Below, piece by piece: positions 34,679-46,990 of a stretch of DNA of 64,000 nucleotides (within the stretch, counting starts at the first letter, position 1; every line of letters starts with the position of its first letter). The stretch is from contig NC_090945.1 in the NCBI RefSeq assembly GCF_040807025.1, forward strand, positions 71,435,088 to 71,499,087, read 5' to 3'. The notes under the pieces were generated by a model, which worked only from the letters and a program-made list of their open reading frames with translations, had not been told where the DNA came from and made no database searches. Made by a program: the position numbers and the translations under genes. The DNA is from Struthio camelus. Its lineage: Eukaryota; Chordata; Aves; Struthioniformes; Struthionidae.

Positions 34679-36904
34679 TTAGAAGCAATTTACTCTGGTT
34701 TCAGAGACCAAAGCAGGGAAACGTATTTAATAACATTGTAGTGAAGCTTGATAAAGTTGATGCAAGTTCTATCTCTTTGGGGGGGAGGGAGGATGCAAAA
34801 CCAGAAATTAAATACATTAACTATAACCTGAAGTCATAAGAAAATATGCTAAGATTTTTGAAATTATTGTGCAAGGCTGAGATTACTAATTTCTTGATTA
34901 TGCTTATATTTTTTCTTAAGTGAAACCAAATGCAGGAATACTCTGAAAAGATTATTCTGTTTTTTGTCTCTGACACTTCACTGTACTCTTTTTTTGTATC
35001 TGGTGAGAGTAAAATACCAAATTCAGTGCTTATTTATCCATAAAACCAATAGAATAATTTTTATTGTTCTGTTTGTTCCTCCTAAAAATATCAGGACATA
35101 CAATACTTGTAGCAGTACTTGAAAGTGGAATGTGTACACAAATCATGCAGTATGCATGTTGAGAGCTTGTATTTTTGCAAGATTTTTTTCCAGCTGTTAA
35201 GCGTACAAAGACTATTAGTACATTATTGGGACTCTAGATATTCTTATTGTGTATAAAATTTGGCAAAGCATCAACTTCTAACCCATTCATATTTTACTCA
35301 GGTCTAGTTTGTTTTGTGACAGCATGAGAATGAAAGTAGCCCTAAAACAGCGCAGTAGTCTGTGCATCTGTCTTCCACGTTTATCATTGACAAAATAGTA
35401 ACATTCATGCAGTGTGTTCGTATTCAGGAAGAAGTATTTTTTTTCTATGGATTATCATTATGTCTTTGCTTATGGCTGTATATGTATTTGGGTAACTAGA
35501 CTTGTGTGTTTTATGGGAAAGTTGGACTTGCAGTGGTAGGGGAATGAGAGGAAAGGAAGAGAACAAGGATGGCTTGCTTTACTTAAGTAAATGGATTTTT
35601 CTCATTTCTTGATTAGTTCTGGGTTTGCAAAGTTGCTGTGTTTACTTGAAAGGTTAATTTATGCCACTGAACAGAAGTCACAATGTGCATATCAGTAGGA
35701 AAAAATAGCCTTGATTTCTATTATTTAGTGGGAGAGTTGACAGATAACAATTATTACAGTATTTCAAATTGTTTTTTTCCTTTAAATATAAGCAAACGTT
35801 ACAGAAGTTGAAATTACCAATTTTTAGAATTGCACAGAAGTTTACATTAGGATGTGCATTAGAAATATGTTTGAACTTGTAAAATAAAGTACTAATTTTA
35901 TTTTTTTTAATAAAAGCTCTAATTGTCTTCAGATATTTTTTAGTAACTGATGCAGTTCTACAGTAAAAAAGCCAAATTTTTTGCATGGAGAACAATGCTG
36001 TTTGTATTAAACAGTAAATCCTTTGACTAATTTAATTGTGAACGATATGACTTCTAGTGCTCAACTGCTTACAAGTTCCCTTCTTACAGTTTGTATTTGG
36101 AAAAAAAATACTTTGAACAAATCAATGTCCAAATCAATGTCAGTATATTTTGTAATTCTGTATGCTGTATAGTCTGGATGCAACCACTGTGCAGGCTTCA
36201 CTGTTTAAAATAGTGTATCTGTTATTCAGAGGTTTGGTTGATAGAGATTCTTAGGAACCATAGTCAAAATACTTTTAGGAAGGCTGTGGGTGAAGTCTGG
36301 TAAACAGGGTTCTTCTGTGAAAAGGATATATTTTTTATTTTTTTTCCCCCAAGTCTTCAGTACAAGAAGCAGGCAGTCCTGTGTTTTTTGACTGACTGTG
36401 CAGCACTTTGAGTAAGGTTAACCAATGTACCAAGCATACTTTTACAGGGTCACTGTTGAATCAGCCCAGTGGCTTCAGTTCAGGCCAGAAACAATCCAGA
36501 TACCTGCACAGTGTTTCCACGCTTATTTTAACTTCTCACTTGTATGCATTTCCTACAGTGTAAAATGCTTACATTTTCTGGTTCCTTATCAGTGTATTGA
36601 ATACTATTTTTCTGGGATTCTTCAGTTATTGTTTATTGGTATGCTAACTTTGTTTCTAAGAACTGTCTTATTTCATGTATAGGTACTTCTTGTTTTAATA
36701 ACGTTCTCCAGTTAGCGTTTCTTCTAAATCTGTCAACAAATAGGGGATTTGAGACTTTTTGCAGAAAGTACAGCTTCATGGATTACTATCATAGTTGTTA
36801 GTTAAATATTCGTTAGACAGATTGTCTGGGGTTATTCCTTCTGTCAGAGTTCAGAGTAATCCTAGTGTCCCCCGTCCCCCTCCCAAGAAAATGACAGAAA
36901 TGTT

Positions 36905-36923
36905 CCCCCCCCCCCCCCCCCCC
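36905..36923. repeat. poly-C run (19 C)
   Basis: Nineteen cytosines in an otherwise AT-rich intron, preceded by further C-rich sequence (about 36,866-36,885). The complement could form quadruplex structures and its length is likely unstable. Confidence 0.95.
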
Positions 36924-37056
36924 GCTATGGATGACCAGCATGATTTTCACTAGCTACTGTGGTCTTTTAATTAAGAGTCATTTCAGCTTAAAAGAACTTC
37001 CCAGCTTTTTTTCTGCCTTTTTCATCTGGTGTTAGTAGAAAAAAGTAAGTAAGTGA

Positions 37057-37165
37057 TAATCATAGATTTTAAGGTGAGGAGTCACGGTTAGATCATTTAA
37101 CCTCCTGTAATAAAGTTTCTAAGATAATTTCATGCATTCATCCAGGTACTAAGCCCGGTATGTTG
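37057..37165 (-). mobile_element. degenerate CR1-like 3' end fragment
   Basis: On the + strand it opens with ATCATAGATTTTAAGG, followed by GATCATTTAACCTCCTG and ATTCATCCAGGTACTAAGCC. This is the layout of the reverse complement of an old CR1-family 3' terminus common in sauropsid genomes (ATCATAGAAT...GATCATCTAGT...). The match is partial and made by eye, so the family name is tentative. Confidence 0.5.
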
Positions 37166-38072
37166 TACATGATTACTACTCTGGGGGAGGGAGCAGGGAG
37201 AAGTTAGGAACTTACGAAAGCAAACACGAAATTAGACATCTGAAAAATGTTGAATTTGAAAGCTATAATATTTACAAAGCTTATTTCCACATAGCTGGTA
37301 TGAACGATGTGGTAAATTTCCAATAGAATGCACACAACCAAGTTAGGTGTAGAATACTGCAGCCTGGTGGGCTTCTGAGTCTATTTGGTTTGTTTGCCCA
37401 CTGAAGAAGCATAGTCATTTCAGAGTGCTGATTCACGAGTTCATTCATACTAGATGATTTATAGTGGTCTTACTGGAAGACTTACCTGTGTTGTTTACAG
37501 TCACTTATGTCCTAAGCTTTAAAATAATCAATTAATAAATACTGGACTCATTGTCAAAACAAATAAGCTTCTTGTTCTGTGAGAGGTTAAATTTGCTGAA
37601 CAGGATTGTTTATGATGTGTTTACTAAGTTCCGTTTAAAATTCTTTATCTTTAATATTTGATAAAACTCAATTTAGTTTAAAGAGTATTCTGAATAGATT
37701 GTCTCATTTAATCCTTATGTATTTGAGACCAAAGTATCAATTTAGGGATAAGCACTTTTAACATGAATAAAACAAGATGCATCATAAAAATGTAATGTGG
37801 TTATACTTAACACCACAAGTAGCATATATTCAGCTGTATAGTTGTGATTTATTATTTATATTAACTAACTGCCAGGATATATGCACTCACTTGCGTAACT
37901 GCAATGCACAAGGAAGTTAGTTATAAATTGATGACTGAATAGATCACACTGTGTAAAGTAAGGTTGTTCATAACATAAAATAGATAGATTAATTTAAGAG
38001 CAAATTTTTCTTAGCAACCCATAGTAATATTTTGTTCTCTTTCACTTGTCTCTCAAATGTTGTGATGGCAGC

Positions 38073-38108
38073 TTTATGTGTGTGTGTGTGTATACACACA
38101 CACATAAA
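38073..38108. repeat. (TG)n-TATA-(CA)n palindrome
   Basis: Positions 38,081-38,104 form a perfect 24-bp palindrome (TG)n..GTATAC..(CA)n. The outer flanks TTTATG and CATAAA extend it to a near-palindrome of 36 bp with one extra TG on the left. It is capable of cruciform or Z-DNA structure. Confidence 0.9.
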
Positions 38109-39303
38109 CAAATATATAATGTGCATGTTTATCTAGGATAAAATACATAGGTAGCTGTAGTTTTGTTGGTTTTGATTTTTTTTTTTTTTTTTGGGTTGTT
38201 AGTATAGAGAATTGTTATTAACCTGCGAGTTTTATACACGTTAGAAAAACTTTCATCAGACCCTACTGTGTTAGACTCTAGTGCTTCCAGGTAATCAGTA
38301 TGGTTTTGAAAACGGTTCTGACCATGTGAGATGAATCAAATGATACCTTCTGATATGTTTTTGGGGTGTGGTAACGTAGGTTGCTGTGTGCATACCTTTG
38401 GTCTGTGAGTTTCTGTTTTGTTAGCTTGCAGAATGTGTGTGACTTGTAGGATACTAAATATCCTACAGTAATTACAATGATTTTTTTGTTGGTCATGTTT
38501 TTGACAAACTGTTAATAAGAAACAAAACTTTAATATCAGTTTCAAAGACTGTTTAGAGATTTACATTGAAAGGAAGATCTGTTCTTGATTTAGAAATAAG
38601 TTACTGGAGGATGAAATTACGTAAATCAAGTCAGGCTTGGTTACCTGCTTTGCTCAGGGTGATGGGAAGAAGAAATAAGAGTCATAGTTTACCTGAAAGT
38701 CACAATTGCTACTGAAAGTAGACTAGTGTGAGCATTTCCATTCTAATCTGTCAACTGTATAATTCTGTAATTTTATGGTAACACTAAGAGCATCACTGCC
38801 AATAAAATTTTATTCTCTACATTTTCCTCCTTTTATATTTGTGAGGAGAATAAAAAAAGGACATAGAGAATAAAATGTAATTGCTATGAAATATTAGGTT
38901 GATATTACTATGAGTTAAAGACAATGTATATTATTGTGCTGCTAAAACTTTCCTTCTGTAAAAATGCTGTATAACTTGTAGCTAGCAATGTTATGCTTTA
39001 TGCAATCTAATTTTTTTTCTCTGAAATTACTATACTGGGTTCTTTATCTACAGTTTTACTGCTTCTTAATGAGCATAGCTGGACACAGGTGACTTTCTTC
39101 CAAATGCTTTAGTAATCTTTGTGTTTAGATATGGTTACTATTTATTGTATACTTTAAAAAGCTATTGCAGTTGATATGCTAAAGCTGTATTACCAGCTGT
39201 GATAATATATCTTTAATGTTATTTGTATCTAAATTTTCAGGTTACTAATGTCAAAGAAAACATCTGTATCTTTTCTCCTTTTTTTTTTTTCCCCTCCCTC
39301 CAG

Positions 39304-39392
39304 GAAATCTGAATGTTACTCTTCAAGTGTGGGATATAGGGGGGCAAACAATAGGAGGCAAGATGCTGGATAAATATATCTATGGAGCTCAG
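39304..39392 (+). CDS. RAB28: RAB28 coding exon 3 (residues 59-88)
   Basis: 89 bases between CTCCAG and GTACAG. It completes G59 and encodes strands beta2-beta3 and switch [22 protein letters not shown], then [12 protein letters not shown]28 is distinctive in having WDIGGQ where most Rabs have WDTAGQ; this is seen here. Q73 is the GTP-hydrolysis glutamine (human Q72). It ends in phase 0. The donor GTACAG is less canonical than the others but leads exactly into exon 4. Confidence 0.97.
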
Positions 39393-41069
39393 GTACAGTA
39401 TAAATGATGATAATTTTATCTAAGTAATGAAATAGAATTCATTGGAACTTTGCTGTCAAAATTAAACTTATCTTGCAGGATATATGTATTTTTAAAGATC
39501 TCAGTGCTGAATATCTACTTAACCTAAACTTAACTGATAGTAATATGCAATTCTTAATAGGGGACGTAGTTAGTTTTTTTTTTGATTTGCCTTGGTTTAA
39601 AAAGCAAAATAAAGGTGCTCATTTGTAGATCCTAACAACGTTTGAAACAGATGTCTGTTTCCATGCTTTGTGTCTTGAGTTGAGAAAAGCAATCATAGTA
39701 AATAGTAAAAGCTATTTGGATATCCACGTGGTAGATATAGTGGCTGCTTTGAGAGCAGATACCTCCTGGGGGGAAGCAGTAGAAGGAGGAAATTAAGAGC
39801 AATCCTACACCATTAAACTCATGCATGCAATTGGCATTATAAGAAGGCAAACAAAAGGAGGCAACCAGGTAGCTAAATATTTTTGCAGAACTCCTATCCA
39901 ATGAAAATTAAATTTATCTAGAGGTTGACTAAGTGACTTAAAGTGAATGGTAGGATTAAGTATGAGATAAATATTATAACACTATCTTGAGCTATGAGAT
40001 GGTTTGGGATGATGTACATCTGCCATACTCTTTAACATGAATGATCATAAGATGTATTCTCTTCTTTAATTTGGAATTTGTAATTGGCACATTTTACAGA
40101 TTTATCTGAAAAGAAAACAAGTGTATCTGTGTGTGTGTGTTTTTCATTACGTTAAGCAGTAAGAATACGGGAATCCTAAAACTTATGTTGGATAGAAACT
40201 TTGTTCTAATAAGTATAGTGCAGGAATGGCTAATTAGAGATTAGGATTTATTAGCTGACAGGCTAAAGATGAACTTGTCAGTTTCACATTTGGCACTTTC
40301 AAAAAATATCTGAATGCTTTTAGCTGTTGCATTTGTTTTATAGCATTTTCTTATTTTTTTAATAAAAAAGATTTTGCTGTCCTGTGAAAGATCTAGCAAG
40401 CAACAGGATAAACTGGCTTCCATGACAGAGGGAATTAAATTAATCACAAATTTCACCATATATACAAAGTAGACTCTATGAAAGACATGAAAGGCAATTA
40501 ACTTTTCCTGCATTACGCTTGAAAAGAAATTCCTAAGTTTATCATCAACAATTGTAGGTCAAAAAATTAATACCAGTGCCGCAAGGTAGGTTCATATCAG
40601 TAAGCCTAAAGTTACAGTAATCAGATTTCTAGTCATTTTGAGCAAATCAACAAAAGAGTCCACATCCAATCTCTTGAACCTCCTCCCGCCCTCTACTTCT
40701 TTTTTTAAATGAACTAGTGGCTCTTCTCCCTCCCCTCCTTGGCCTGTGACACCAATGTCTGTAATAGGCTTCTTATCCTCAGAGGTGATTTTGAATACAC
40801 TTTTGTATTAGCATTGTAACACTATTTCTTAAGGACAGGTAAAACTATCTTCATCTATTTATGAAAAATCACTGTGAATAATTCTGAAAGGTACTGTATT
40901 CGGTTTATTTCCAGGCTGAAGTTTATTTCATGTTGAGCATCTGTAGCTTTGTGGAAGAAAAAGAGGAAAGGTAAAATAGTGCAAATAGGAGTATTTAGAA
41001 GGAAAAAATCTTAAGTACATAGAAAAACTTCTGTGCATGAGCAGCAAAGTGGCAAAAACATGACTGGGA

Positions 41070-41600
41070 AGAGCCAGTAAGGCTGGATTTAGCATGGGTA
41101 AATTGTGCCCAACCAACCAGGTTGTCTTAAGTGAAGAGGTGACTGGCTCCTTGGAGGAGAGAGCAGTGGATGCTGTCTACCTGGCCTTTAACTAGCCTTT
41201 TGTCATCTCCTGTAGTAGTCTTGCAGACGGACTGGGGAGATGTTGACTGGATGAGTGACTGAAAAACTGGATTGACAGTTGGACTTAGCTAAATGTCTTA
41301 CTTGCCTGGTAATGAGTGCCTGGCTCTGAGTGGTATTCCTTAGTGGTCAGTCCTATTTCATGTCTTTGTTAATGGTCTGAACAATGAACAAAACATATTG
41401 CAAGTTTGCAGATAACACCGAACTGGGAGCGAACGGTCAGTGCTGCTATTGAAAGAAGCCATGGCAAACTAAGGAATATGCTGAAGGAAGTTCAGTGAAA
41501 GCAAATGCAAAGCCCTGAAGCTGAGACAGAATAACAGCATGATAGAGATGGATGATCTAGATGACTTCCAGGGTCTCTTCCAACTTGAATTACGATATTA
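41070..41600 (+). mobile_element. old, internally shortened CR1 LINE relic
   Basis: Degraded CR1 reverse transcriptase fragments in order. 'GFSMGKLCPTN' near 41,083-41,120 corresponds to [13 protein letters not shown]. 'AVDAVYLAFN' near 41,165-41,195 corresponds to AVDVVYLDFSKAF. A 'VPQGSVLGP'-like remnant lies near 41,330-41,360. 'FADNTELG' near 41,405-41,430 corresponds to FADDTKLG. The element then jumps to a CR1 3' end (GATGATCTAGATGACTTCC... near 41,550), so the region between the FADD box and the tail is largely deleted. It is not functional. Confidence 0.85.
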
Positions 41601-44600
41601 AAAGTAAAAGATTGGATAAATACAGCAGTCTGCTTGTATCGCTGCAGTCCTTAAGTGAAGCTGTCATGTTTTTGTACAAAGTTTCTAGGAAATAAGTATG
41701 TGTACCTATGGTGTGTAGCACCTAGGGTACAGCTGGGATTTTAAATATGCTATTTTTAATGTATACAAGCCATATACCTGTAGAGTGGATGATTTGGATC
41801 TTCTGCATGTTTTGAGTTGATCTGCATGTATTGTCTAAATCTAAATTTGAATCGTAAAGTACTTGTGTAGAATACTATGCAGTGTGCCTGCAGTACACAT
41901 GACGCTTTTACCCAGTATTTACAGGCGTCCATAGGCAGACTGGGATTGCTGCTCTTCATCTCACTGATCATCTGGAGATTCAGAAATCGCTAGTGGCCAA
42001 ATTCTTGATTTTCTGCTCAGAAATCTACATGTATGGTAGACCTACTTATAAAACAATAGACCAGCTGGAGTTGGAAGTTTTGAGAATCTACAACTGAAAA
42101 TATAATCTTGATACAGAGTCTACAGCTTATTTGATCTCTGAAACGTGATCAGGATACCAGGTGGAATTAAGTGGTGGATCTGTCTATACTTTATATTGCA
42201 AAACTTGCCACTGGAGGCTCCTTTCTCTTTGAATCAGACCTGAATCGATTCTTGAGGATAAACTTTTGGTTAAGTTACTGCTAAGGTGCCATTTTTTGAC
42301 TAAGCTTTCCTATGTCATGTTTTAAGAAACAAGTGTCAGACTTGAGGATGAGGAACCACTTGATTTGCTTGTGTGGCTGCAGCTGGAGAAATTGCAATTC
42401 ACTTGCTGTTGTTGAAACAGTTTTTTTCCCCTCAGTGTTGGGAGAAAAAACCAAAACAAAAAACCAAAACCAAGGAGATCATCTAGAAAAATATAGTTGC
42501 TGCATCCCACCGTGGTAGCTGAGCTTCACTGATGAATCAAAAGCATTCTGAAAGCTGAGGGGGAAGAAGAGCTCTTTGATCTTTATGAAGAGTAAGGTGC
42601 TAGTAAACAGCATTTTTTCAGTGGCAGTTAAAGTTGACACATTTATTTCAGAATTGGGGGGAGGCTAAGAATAATTGTATCAGCTGAGCTGATAGACAGT
42701 AGCCCATTAAGTCATGGCAACTGAACTGCATACAATTGAATGACCATATCCTCAGTTACTAAAGACAACAGTGGTTGAGTATATGTAGATTGTGAACTAT
42801 TTTCTCCTGTAAAGATGGCTTATCTGCAGATGAATGAGGTATCGTAAGGAAGTTATTCTTCACTAAAAATGAGTATTTTGTGTCTAAAAAGCCTTCGTCT
42901 TCATAATTTTGGTCTAAAATATTTTATGAATATTAAGAAACTGTAAAAATCAATTTACTTTCTTCATATTAAAGTCAATCTTAGGATGGAGCCAGCTAAG
43001 GATAAAACCTGAGGAATAAAACTACATGTGCACTTCATTAGTGTTTTTTGTTGCTTTTTTATTGTGATAAACCTTGATGTAAACTTGACACCTTTTAAAT
43101 ATTGACTATCTAGTGTGAATATATTTCTTGGTTGAATAATATTGTTATGACGTTTCCCTAGTTGTAGTACTGCTGTATAATAGCAGTGCTGCTGTTTGCA
43201 CGGTAAACGTATTTCAGAACTGTTCCCATCTCTTAGCTGTAATTGCTGCCCCTATCCACATATCTAAAGTATACTTAAGGGCTGGCATATGCTACCTCAT
43301 AAATTGACTTGTTAATAGAATAAGAGTTCTGCAGACCGTGCCTTCTCTAGAGACCAGCAAATCATTTCTGCAGTATTCTCAGTTTCCAGTGGCCTATATT
43401 TGAAAATATTTTGTAATTCAGAAACAAAAAGCACTCACATATGCAGTAATGTAGGCAAAATGTCTCTATTACTAGAGTGCAATTATGCAAGCAGGGAATA
43501 TTTGCCACATTGCTGGAGACTAGAGAATTAACATACTGTTCTCGGCATGTTGTCCTCCATATGTTTCAAACCCTTTTCATGGCAGGGAAATGTGCTACTT
43601 TTGTGTTACAAGGCCAGTGTTAATTTTCTGCCTTAGTTCCTCATGCATAATGGGGAAGTAACAGGTTTTATGCTTTCCACTCATTCTGTACTCAATAGAC
43701 TGTAAGTTTGTGGAAAATATGATGTATTTTTGGTGAAAGCAAAGATGGAGTTTCTACTTTAAATAAAAAAGGAGAAATAAATTTTGACTGTGGCGTTATG
43801 GCTCGTTCTTCATTAATTATCTGCATCACAGTAAGTTTCTTAGATTTTGACACAACAGCACTCTATAAGCAGTAAGTATTCTCTGTGACATAGATGCCGT
43901 GCTGCCCTTTTTTCGTATCTCTAAGGTGTTATAGCTGCCACCTTTGCCGTACTAGGATGGATTGCTCTGACATGAACTTGAGCAACCTGTTGGTGAAGTA
44001 GACATAGTGTAGTCTTATTGCAGTTATGCAATCTTGCATAACATCATGGCTGTTGTTACAGTTATCCTGAGCATGAATTGAAGTAATGTTCAAGAGGTGA
44101 CAGTATTTGCAGCTGGTTTGGTTCAACTTTACAAAAATTTCGTGGTGTAGGTATCGGCATCTGATGCTGTGTTATTAAAGAAGAAACTGGGAGATCTGAC
44201 AGTTTGGGAACAGTCTCTTGGTTCATGAGCAGAAAATGGTACAGGGAAGAGAAAAATCAGAAAAGGTAACTTACAACAACAGTATGGTACACAGACCAGA
44301 AGAAAGCAGGTCTGAGATGCAGAACCACTTAAGCCAGGGTTCAAGTGTTTCAGCTTCGTAAATCCAAGAAGTATTGAGAAGATTCAAAAAGAGAATGATC
44401 TAGAAAAGAATATACTTTAAGGCAGTGTTTTGGATCAAGCAGCAGGACGCAAAAAGGAAGTTGGGTGAGCCCTAGTTCAAAACGTTGTTCAAGAATTTTG
44501 TTCATGACAGTGCCAGCAGGAGAGCCCTTTCTTCCAAAGGTGTAGGTGGGCTGCACTTGGCTGGAGGGTCTGTAGCAAGGTAGCACTTTGAAGAGATAGT

Positions 44601-45509
44601 AGAGACAGAGCTGGCCAATATTAAGTGTCTTGGATTCTATTAACTTTGTTTCATCTGATTCTGATTAAACTTTAAAGCATCTTCAGCACTGCAAAATTTG
44701 CTCTGCCTTTCTGCAGACTGGTTTGCTATGCTTCTCTGCAAGCTGGTGAGTGGGCTGGACCACTGCTGAAAGAAGCATACCATGTGCCGTTTCTCATTTG
44801 CAACTTTCAGCCTTATGTCTGTTCTTTTAGTCTTTACCATACCTATTCTTCAGCTCCAGTTTCTTCTTTCCCACTGAACATCTCAAAACGTTATGCTTAT
44901 GTTCTTCTTGGAACAAGGCTTATATTATAACAGACAAAAATAAACATGGAAGGGCATTTGGATGGTTATAAAAATGGTCAGTAGAAGATAAGCGAGACAG
45001 AAGATATTAAGGAATAAACTGTAGAAAAGTTGGAAGACGGTAGTGAGTGTTTAATATTGGATTTGATCACTGAAATAAAGGAGGAAAGAGAGCAAAGGAA
45101 AAGAAAGTGGATGTCAGAAGTCTTAAATTCCTTGGAGGAACTAATGAAAACTGTTCCTCAGGAAGTAGTGGATATAATTGTTTTTAGGAACAAGAAGCTC
45201 ATTTTGCCAACAAGTTGATGGTATTGAAGGAAGAGATGGATTTTGTATTGCAGTCGTAGGGAAATAGGAATTGAAGAGATCTCAGTAGGATCTGTTCCCC
45301 TCTTCTGAAGCTATACCTGCATAATTTTTATCTCATGTTTATCAGCCTTTTAAAATTCTGCAGTTTTGGGAATTCTGCCACCTCCAAAGATATATTTCAG
45401 AGCTTTGCTATTCTCACTGTTTACATGCTTTCTCTAATATGTACTCTTCTCTCTATAATCTTCTCTCTGTAGATTAATCCTATTGCTGCTGTGATCAAGG
45501 AGACAAGCA

Positions 45510-46365
45510 TCATAGGAAAATTCAGGTTGGAAGAGACCTCTGGAAGCCTCTAGTCCAACCTTCTGCTCAAAGCAGGGCCAGCTGTGAGATCAGACTTAAG
45601 TTGGTCAGGGCTTTATCCAGTCTGTTCTTGAAAACCTCTAAGGACAGAGAATACACAACCTCTCTGGGCAGCCTGTTTTTCCTAATTTCCAGTCTCGTTA
45701 TCTCTTATTTTGGCTTATGCCCCTTGCATTTCATCCTCCTGCCGTGCAATGCTGTGAAGAGCCTGGCTCCATCTCCTCAATAGCCTCTTTGTGCGTATGA
45801 GAGGGCTACTATTACGTCCCCCAAAGCCATCTCTTCTGCATGCTGAACAAGCTTAGTTTCTTCAGCCTCTCCTCACAGGACAAGTGCTCTTACCATCTTG
45901 GTGGTCCTCCACTGAAGTTGTTCCAGTTTATCAATGTCTTGTGTATTGGAAGGGAGGGCGAGATGGGATGCATTATTCTAGATATGCTCTAGAGCATGCT
46001 GAGTAACGGGGGATAATTGTTTCTCTCCATACAGTGGCTGTGCTCATGCTAGTATAGCTCAGGGTGCTCCTGGCCTTCACTCCTGCTAGGGAACACTACT
46101 AGCTTGCGTTTGGCTTGCTGCCTGCCAAGACCCTCAGCTCATTTTCAGCTGCTCCTCAGCCAGTCAGTCCCCTCCAGCCTGTACTTGTATTCCTTCCCAG
46201 CTGCAGGACTTTGCGTTTGTCCTTGTTGAACGTCATAAGGTTCCTGCTGGCCTGTTCTTTCAGTGTGTCTAGGTACCTCTGAATGGTAAGTCCTGCCCTT
46301 GACCGTATTGACAGCTCCTCCCAATTTAGTGTTATCTGCAAACTGAGTATAAAAGCATACAGGAA
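45510..46365 (-). mobile_element. CR1 LINE 3' fragment
   Basis: The 3' end is at the left: GGTTGGAAGAGACCTCTGG and CTAGTCCAACC, the reverse complement of the standard CR1 terminus. Going right, the minus-strand frames encode CR1 RT thumb pieces, including a frame at 46,156-46,341 reading ITLNWEELS...TIQRYLDTL...RNLMTFNKDKRKVLQLGRN (compare AIQRDLDRL...[19 protein letters not shown]). The FADNTKLG box lies near 46,320-46,345. Divergence is intermediate between the 15-19 kb copy and the oldest relics. Confidence 0.9.
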
Positions 46366-46384
46366 GAGCTTCTGTTACCTTCTC

Positions 46385-46990
46385 TTGAAGCTTTTGCCAG
46401 CAGCATCATGCCTGCCATCAGTCTTGTGTTTGCTGAAACAGTCCAATTTTTTCAATTTTTGTATGTCAGTTACGCCTTTTTCTTGACAATCATTGCCCAA
46501 AGCTGAGTGCAATTTATCATCTGGGATTTTTCATTCCAGTCTGATATTTGTCTTTTTTTACTACAAAATAAGTTTGACTTGTATTCAGCTGTAGTCTACT
46601 ATAACTCCTTGATCCTTTTCTATAGAACCTGCTACAAAGCCAGATGTTTCCTATCCTTGTGCAATTGATTATTGCTTCCTTTGAACTTTTCCTGGTACTT
46701 ATTGAATTGCATCCTGTTATAGATTGTTTCTCCCATTTGGCCCAGATCATCTTATAATCTAAACTATTCTGGAATACTCTTGCAGTCTTTATCAGTGTGT
46801 CATCATCTGTGAAATTAATCTAATAAGCAGGCACTTGATTTCATGATCTGAGGTAATCATGAAACTATCAAGTGTATCAGACAAAGCTCTGAAAAAACTA
46901 CTTGACATATTTTTTCACTTGACACTGAGCTATTGAATCAACTGATTTTGTATCCGTCATATTGTTTCTTTAGATTATTCTTGAAAATCT
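46385..46990 (-). mobile_element. very old CR1/L3-like LINE relic
   Basis: The minus strand reads remnants such as AIINCTRIGNIWLCSRFY, then GSRSYSRLQLNTSQ and YFVVKKDKYQTG. They align in order with the CR1/L3 RT thumb blocks ([40 protein letters not shown]). The divergence and wording resemble older L3-type relics in amniote genomes more than the bird CR1 next to it. It abuts the younger CR1 at 46,365, so one may have inserted beside or within the other. Limits are approximate. Confidence 0.6.

Larger units (their letters stand above)
33905..39303 (+). other. RAB28: RAB28 intron 2
   Basis: About 5.4 kb of AT-rich sequence. It contains a 34-bp tandem duplication (34,611-34,678), a 19-base C run (36,905-36,923), an old CR1-like 3' end (37,057-37,165) and a TG/CA palindrome (38,073-38,108). 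It ends in a strong polypyrimidine tract (about 39,271-39,303, CTCCAG). Confidence 0.85.

Noticed and set aside
42000..45400. Retrocopy or DNA transposon in intron 3
   Set aside because: Several short open frames look slightly protein-like, but no terminal repeats, target duplications or known protein motifs could be identified.
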